DNA of 64,000 bases from Noviherbaspirillum galbum (GTDB lineage: Bacteria; Pseudomonadota; Gammaproteobacteria; Burkholderiales; Burkholderiaceae_D). This document shows positions 60,462 through 64,000 of this stretch, piece after piece. The translations under genes and the position numbers were made by a program. The stretch's first letter is position 1. Each line of letters begins with the position of its first letter. The DNA lies in assembly GCF_010974945.1 (NCBI RefSeq), contig NZ_JAAIVB010000078.1, positions 1 to 64,000 of the forward strand. Direction: 5' to 3'. The notes beneath the pieces were generated by a model that saw nothing but the letters and a program-made list of their open reading frames with translations, ran no database searches and had not been told where the DNA came from.

Positions 60462-62825
60462 TTAGTCCGCGTCCGTGCTCTCCGAAGAAGCGATGTCGAG
60501 TATCACCTTCATCAGCTGCTGCACGTCCACCGGCTTCACGAAATGGTGCCGGAAACCCGCGGCCTTGGTCAGCGCGCGGTCATGCGATTGCCCGTATCCG
60601 GTGAGCGCCACGCATTCCATCCCGGGCAGCGCGGCATTCTTCCTTAGCCTGCTTGCGAGTTCGTACCCCGTCATGTCCGGCAGGCCGATGTCCAGGATGC
60701 AGAGCCGCGGCCTGTGGCTGCCGGCCAGCGCGAGCGCGCTGGCGCCATCTTCGCAAACCTTGACGTCATGCCCGAGCGCGGACAACAGCGTTCCCAGTGA
60801 TTCACCCGCATCCCGGTTGTCATCCACGATCAGGATGCGAAGACGCTCGCCGGCGTCGGGCGTCATGGGTAGGTCATTCCTGTCCGCGGGAGGCTCCACC
60901 GGTATCAGAGGCAGGAGCACGATGAAGGTGCTGCCCCGGTTGCGCCCGGCGCTTTCGGCCTTCACCTGGCCGCCATGCAGCTGCACCATGCTTTTGACGA
61001 GGGCGAGCCCGATGCCGAGGCCGCCCTGGGAACGATCTGGCGTGCGCTCCGCCTGCGTGAAGAGATCGAAAAGATAAGGCATGAGCGCGGCGTCGATGCC
61101 GCAGCCGTTGTCGGTGACGCGGATTCGCGCCTGGCTTTCCGATACGTCGACCTGCAGGTTGATCTCGCCATGCTGGGGCGTGTACTTCGCCGCATTCGAC
61201 AACAGGTTCACGATGACCTGGACCAGGCGTGTGTGATCGCCATGCACGTGAACGTTTTCTCCGAGCATGCGCACCGTGAGCGCATGGTGGCGCGAATCGA
61301 TCAGGGGCCTTACCTGTTCGACCGCATGCGCCACCACGGCCTTGAGGTCGACGGTGTCACGGTCGAGTTCGACGAGCCCGCGCGTGACGCGCGACACATC
61401 CAGCAGGTCGTCCACCAGTTCCGTCATGTGCTTGACCTGGCGGTCGATGATGTCCACCGCCTGCTCCTTGCGCGCTCCATCGAGCTGCTGCATCCGCATC
61501 AGCTGCGTGGCCATGGCGATGGGCGCCAGCGGATTGCGCAGTTCATGCGCGAGCATCGCCAGGAATTCATCCTTGCGGCGGCTCGCTTCCTTGATCTCGC
61601 TTTCCGCCTTCACGCGCTCGGTGACGTCGATGTTCAATCCGCGTATCGCCACGGGCTGGCCCTGTTCGTCGCAGATGACCTTGCCCAGGGTTTCCAGCCA
61701 GATGAGCGCCCCGTTGTCTGGACGGATGCGGCGGTTGAGGATGCGAAACTGCCCCCGCGTTTCCCGCGCCTGATGGATGGCATCCAGCAGCAAGGGCGCA
61801 TCTTCTGGATGAAAGTGCCTGCTCTGCTCGTGGAAATTGCCGGCCGTGTAGCCAAGGATGCTGGCGGCATTGGGAGAGTAATCGATATCGTCGCTGCGCA
61901 GGTCCCATTCCCAGACTACCATGCGCCCTGCATCGAGGCCCTCGAGCAGCTTTTCCTCGGACAGGCGCAACGCGCGTTCCGCCGCCTGCAGGGAGGACAC
62001 GTCGGTATTCGTGCCGAACCATTGCGTCACCTGGCCGCGCTCATCCTTCAGCGGCGCGACGAGGGTGTAGAAAGGCCGATACAGGCCATCGTGACCGCGC
62101 AGCGGGAACGTCATTTCGAATGGCGCGCCGGACGCCAGGTGCTGCTTCCATTTGTCCAGGATCCGCGGCAATGCCGCGGGATCATGCACCTGCTGCCAGC
62201 CCCATCCCTCCATCTGGTCGGGCGTAGTACCGGTGTATGCGTACCAGCGATCGTTGTACCAATGGATCCAGCCGGTGGAATCGGCCATCCACGCTAGCTG
62301 GGGAATGGTGTTCGCAAGCTGCTTCAACCGGCTTTCGGACGCGAGCATCGCCTGCTCCGCCATCACCTGTTCCGTCACGTCGTCATGCACCAGCATCACT
62401 TCCTGCACCTCGCCCGACGTGTCCTTGATGGGATGGGCCGTCGCCCTTACCCACCTGGGAGGGCCGGGCATGCCTAGCTCGGCGGGATCGTACACGATGG
62501 TCGGCAGCGTCACCGACTCGCCGGCGAACGCGCGCCTGAGGATGGGCAGTATGCCCTTTGCTTCCAGCTGGGGGTCGGCCAGCATGTTGTAGTCGCCGTG
62601 GAGCACGTAGTCCTTGATGGACGGGACTTGCTGGTTGCCCCACATCCGTTCCCATGCGCGGTTGACCTGCAAGGTACGGCCATTCAGCGCGAGGAGCTGG
62701 ACGCTGAACGGCGCCTGCTCGAAAAGCGTGCGGAAGCGGCTGTCGGCGTCCGGCTTGTCGGCGTCCGCTTTCACGGCATCTGGCTTGTCGGCGGCTGGAG
62801 GGCCGCCCGGAATCGGAACCATCAT
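60462..62825 (-). CDS. Hybrid sensor histidine kinase with PAS domains and receiver
   Basis: About 787 residues, cytosolic. Three PAS domains: FRTLFEQAPFSVQLLALNG (about 30-140), LKQLANTIPQLAWMADSTG (about 165-280) and EEKLLEGLDAGRMVVWEWD (about 295-400). HisKA with LAHELRNPLAPIAMATQL, the phosphorylated His in AHELRNP; HATPase with LLSNAAKYTPQHGEINLQ, DNGCGID and GGLGIGLAL. A C-terminal receiver has LRILIVDDNRDAGESLGTLL and phosphoacceptor Asp in LCILDIGLPDMTGYE. The start is uncertain: ATG at 62825 or 62822, and a GTG near 62993 extends it. No partner regulator is adjacent. Confidence 0.9.
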   Translation of the reverse strand: MMVPIPGGPPAADKPDAVKADADKPDADSRFRTLFEQAPFSVQLLALNGRTLQVNRAWERMWGNQQVPSIKDYVLHGDYNMLADPQLEAKGILPILRRAFAGESVTLPTIVYDPAELGMPGPPRWVRATAHPIKDTSGEVQEVMLVHDDVTEQVMAEQAMLASESRLKQLANTIPQLAWMADSTGWIHWYNDRWYAYTGTTPDQMEGWGWQQVHDPAALPRILDKWKQHLASGAPFEMTFPLRGHDGLYRPFYTLVAPLKDERGQVTQWFGTNTDVSSLQAAERALRLSEEKLLEGLDAGRMVVWEWDLRSDDIDYSPNAASILGYTAGNFHEQSRHFHPEDAPLLLDAIHQARETRGQFRILNRRIRPDNGALIWLETLGKVICDEQGQPVAIRGLNIDVTERVKAESEIKEASRRKDEFLAMLAHELRNPLAPIAMATQLMRMQQLDGARKEQAVDIIDRQVKHMTELVDDLLDVSRVTRGLVELDRDTVDLKAVVAHAVEQVRPLIDSRHHALTVRMLGENVHVHGDHTRLVQVIVNLLSNAAKYTPQHGEINLQVDVSESQARIRVTDNGCGIDAALMPYLFDLFTQAERTPDRSQGGLGIGLALVKSMVQLHGGQVKAESAGRNRGSTFIVLLPLIPVEPPADRNDLPMTPDAGERLRILIVDDNRDAGESLGTLLSALGHDVKVCEDGASALALAGSHRPRLCILDIGLPDMTGYELASRLRKNAALPGMECVALTGYGQSHDRALTKAAGFRHHFVKPVDVQQLMKVILDIASSESTDAD

Positions 62826-63126
62826 CAGGATATCGAGTAGGGACAACGCCGGGGGTAATTCGGGCACCGTATCGTATCCTTTTCCGGCAAGCGACGTATG
62901 AAAACCAGCGGCCGCGGCCTGCCCCGGAAATGATGGGCTTGGTGGCGCGAAATGTCCCGCCAGGATGGCCGCCTGACTTGCGGCGCCTGTCACATCGCCG
63001 CCACGATCAGCGTCTGCAAGGCACGGGCCCGCAACAAACTTGCGGAACCGGACTTATCTCCCGCGGCTTCGCCTGCTATTATCCAATGGAAACAATCCTG
63101 CAAGTCATCCAATCAGGGAGAGTCCG

Positions 63127-63480
63127 ATGAACATCGATGAGGCTGTCGTCAAGGAAGGGGAACTGCGCGGCAAGCTGCTTGCCGCCATCGCCGCCCAACA
63201 TCACCTGGATGGCAAATCCATCTCCAAGCTGGATGTGTGCATGCTTGGCAACTGGCTCCATGGCGAAGGCGAACGCAAATATCCATTCGTCAAAAGCTTC
63301 AAGCCTTGCGTCGAGGCGCATTCGGCATTCCACGCCGAGCTCGAGAAAGTCGTGCGCCAGATCAATCTTGGCGAATACGAACAAGCCAAAACAATGCTTG
63401 CTGGCGGAACGCCCGCCGCCAAGGCCTTCGTCGCTCTGGTGCAGGCAGTGGCGCAGGTCAAGAAGGACGCCCGCCTCTAG
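63127..63480 (+). CDS. Stand-alone CZB (zinc-binding chemosensor) domain protein
   Basis: A 117-residue protein that is a single CZB domain: HHLDGKSISKLDVCMLGNWLHGEG, then FKPCVEAHSAFHAEL. The conserved Cys and His residues (Cys39, the HLDG-region His, HGEG and AHSAFH) form the zinc site. CZB usually occurs inside chemoreceptors or diguanylate cyclases; here there is no output domain. GGGAGAG precedes ATG. It lies 315 bases upstream of a PAS protein on the same strand. Confidence 0.85.
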   Translation: MNIDEAVVKEGELRGKLLAAIAAQHHLDGKSISKLDVCMLGNWLHGEGERKYPFVKSFKPCVEAHSAFHAELEKVVRQINLGEYEQAKTMLAGGTPAAKAFVALVQAVAQVKKDARL

Positions 63481-63795
63481 CATCGCCGTTTCCCGCAATT
63501 CCGTCGTTCCCGGATACCGGACAGGGCCTTTCCCGTTCGGCCCGCGTCGTGTTCCGCCCGCATCTGGCCAGGTCCGCGACGCCATGCGCTAACCGGCAGC
63601 AATGCAAATTCGTCGCGGCGGCGGAACTTGACAATTTTCCAAATACTCGAAGTTACAGAAACCAAAGACGTCTCCCGGCGAGAGATGGCGCACCGCCGCG
63701 CCGGCAGGAACGCAATCTCTCAAAGGCAAATGTGCCCAGGGTCGAACTCCTAGGCATGACCTCCCCGAGGCGCAAAGCCCCTTGCCATTTGAAGA
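63481..63795. other. Intergenic stretch before the PAS gene
   Basis: 315 bases with an AT-richer part at about 63625-63660 (TTGACAATTTTCC then TACAGAAACC) that looks like a TTGACA -35 region with a weak -10. No gene or repeat is recognised. Confidence 0.45.
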
Positions 63796-64000
63796 ATGAG
63801 CGACGCATCGTCAGATTGCGATCCTGACTCCGACTCGGAAACATCCGCGCCGCTGGATGAGACTGCGCCGTTTTTCCGCGCGGATTCGCTGACGGCCGGC
63901 AACCAGGGATCGCTCTTCTATCAACTTGCGGCGGAAGCGGCGCGGATCGGCACGTGGCAGCGCAACCTCAGCGATGACACCGTCACCATCTGCCCCGTCA
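63796..64000 (+). CDS. PAS-domain signalling protein, 3' end cut by window
   Basis: The first 68 residues of a protein starting MSDASSDCDPDSDSETSAPLDE, acidic, leading into QLAAEAARIGTWQRNLSDDTVTICPV, the start of a PAS domain of the PAS_3 type. The output module (kinase, GGDEF or chemoreceptor) lies beyond the window. Only GAAGA precedes the ATG, so the start is moderately sure. Confidence 0.7.
   Translation, partial: MSDASSDCDPDSDSETSAPLDETAPFFRADSLTAGNQGSLFYQLAAEAARIGTWQRNLSDDTVTICPV

Noticed and set aside
1-64000. CRISPR arrays, rRNA operons and prophage modules
   Set aside because: No regularly spaced repeats, rRNA-like sequence, integrase or phage structural genes were seen on either strand.

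Overview
The window is high-GC DNA (short intergenic gaps, GTG/TTG starts in places) from a Gram-negative betaproteobacterium, most likely a Burkholderiales member of the Oxalobacteraceae type (Noviherbaspirillum/Massilia/Herbaspirillum-like). This rests on the porin type, the PedF/ExaC alcohol-oxidation genes, the AidB-like acyl-CoA dehydrogenase and the DUF3131/GT2 locus. The genus is an inference. No tRNA, rRNA, CRISPR array or complete insertion sequence was seen; the only transposase-like gene is a 61-residue HTH fragment at 60.1-60.3 kb.

Region 1 (1-11.3 kb, all on the minus strand) is a periplasmic alcohol-oxidation island. It holds a PqqU-like TonB receptor (PQQ uptake), a PQQ alcohol dehydrogenase with the Asp-x-Asp signature of lanthanide enzymes, a DUF779 protein, an ExaC-type acetaldehyde dehydrogenase, a porin, ApbE, a NosR-like flavin/Fe-S membrane protein, a MoxJ-like periplasmic protein and cytochrome c-550 PedF. 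I read four sigma-54 (-24/-12) promoters here. Three of them have paired inverted repeats of the form TGTYNC-N5-GNRACA lying upstream. The four transcription units therefore look like one enhancer-controlled regulon whose activator gene lies outside the window.

Region 2 (11.3-28.8 kb) is mostly housekeeping and stress genes: DUF4184, chromate transporter, AidB-like dehydrogenase, thioredoxin, two GNAT acetyltransferases, AMP nucleosidase, thioesterase and phosphofructokinase. It ends in a tightly coupled three-gene set: SGNH hydrolase, polysaccharide pyruvyl transferase-like protein and a dikinase built like rifampin phosphotransferase.

Region 3 (28.8-32.9 kb) has small genes, a long hairpin repeat, a ribosome hibernation factor and a chemoreceptor.

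Region 4 (32.9-44.4 kb) is an envelope-polysaccharide locus. An OpgC-like acyltransferase and a GH16 glucanase lie on the plus strand. Facing them is an eight-gene minus-strand operon: GAF-PP2C phosphatase, outer-membrane protein, STAS protein, RsbW-like kinase, cellulose-synthase-like GT2 and three DUF3131 paralogues. This looks like a glucan synthase under partner-switching control and is the best candidate for an undescribed system.

Region 5 (44.5-64 kb) holds a glycine-zipper protein, SDR dehydrogenase, PhzF, a MerR/TipAS-MFS pair with a recognisable promoter, an M20 peptidase, a Cache protein, a zinc alcohol dehydrogenase, a glycosyltransferase, cyanide-insensitive bd oxidase (cioAB), a PilZ protein, a large hybrid PAS histidine kinase, a stand-alone CZB protein and the start of a PAS protein cut by the window end.
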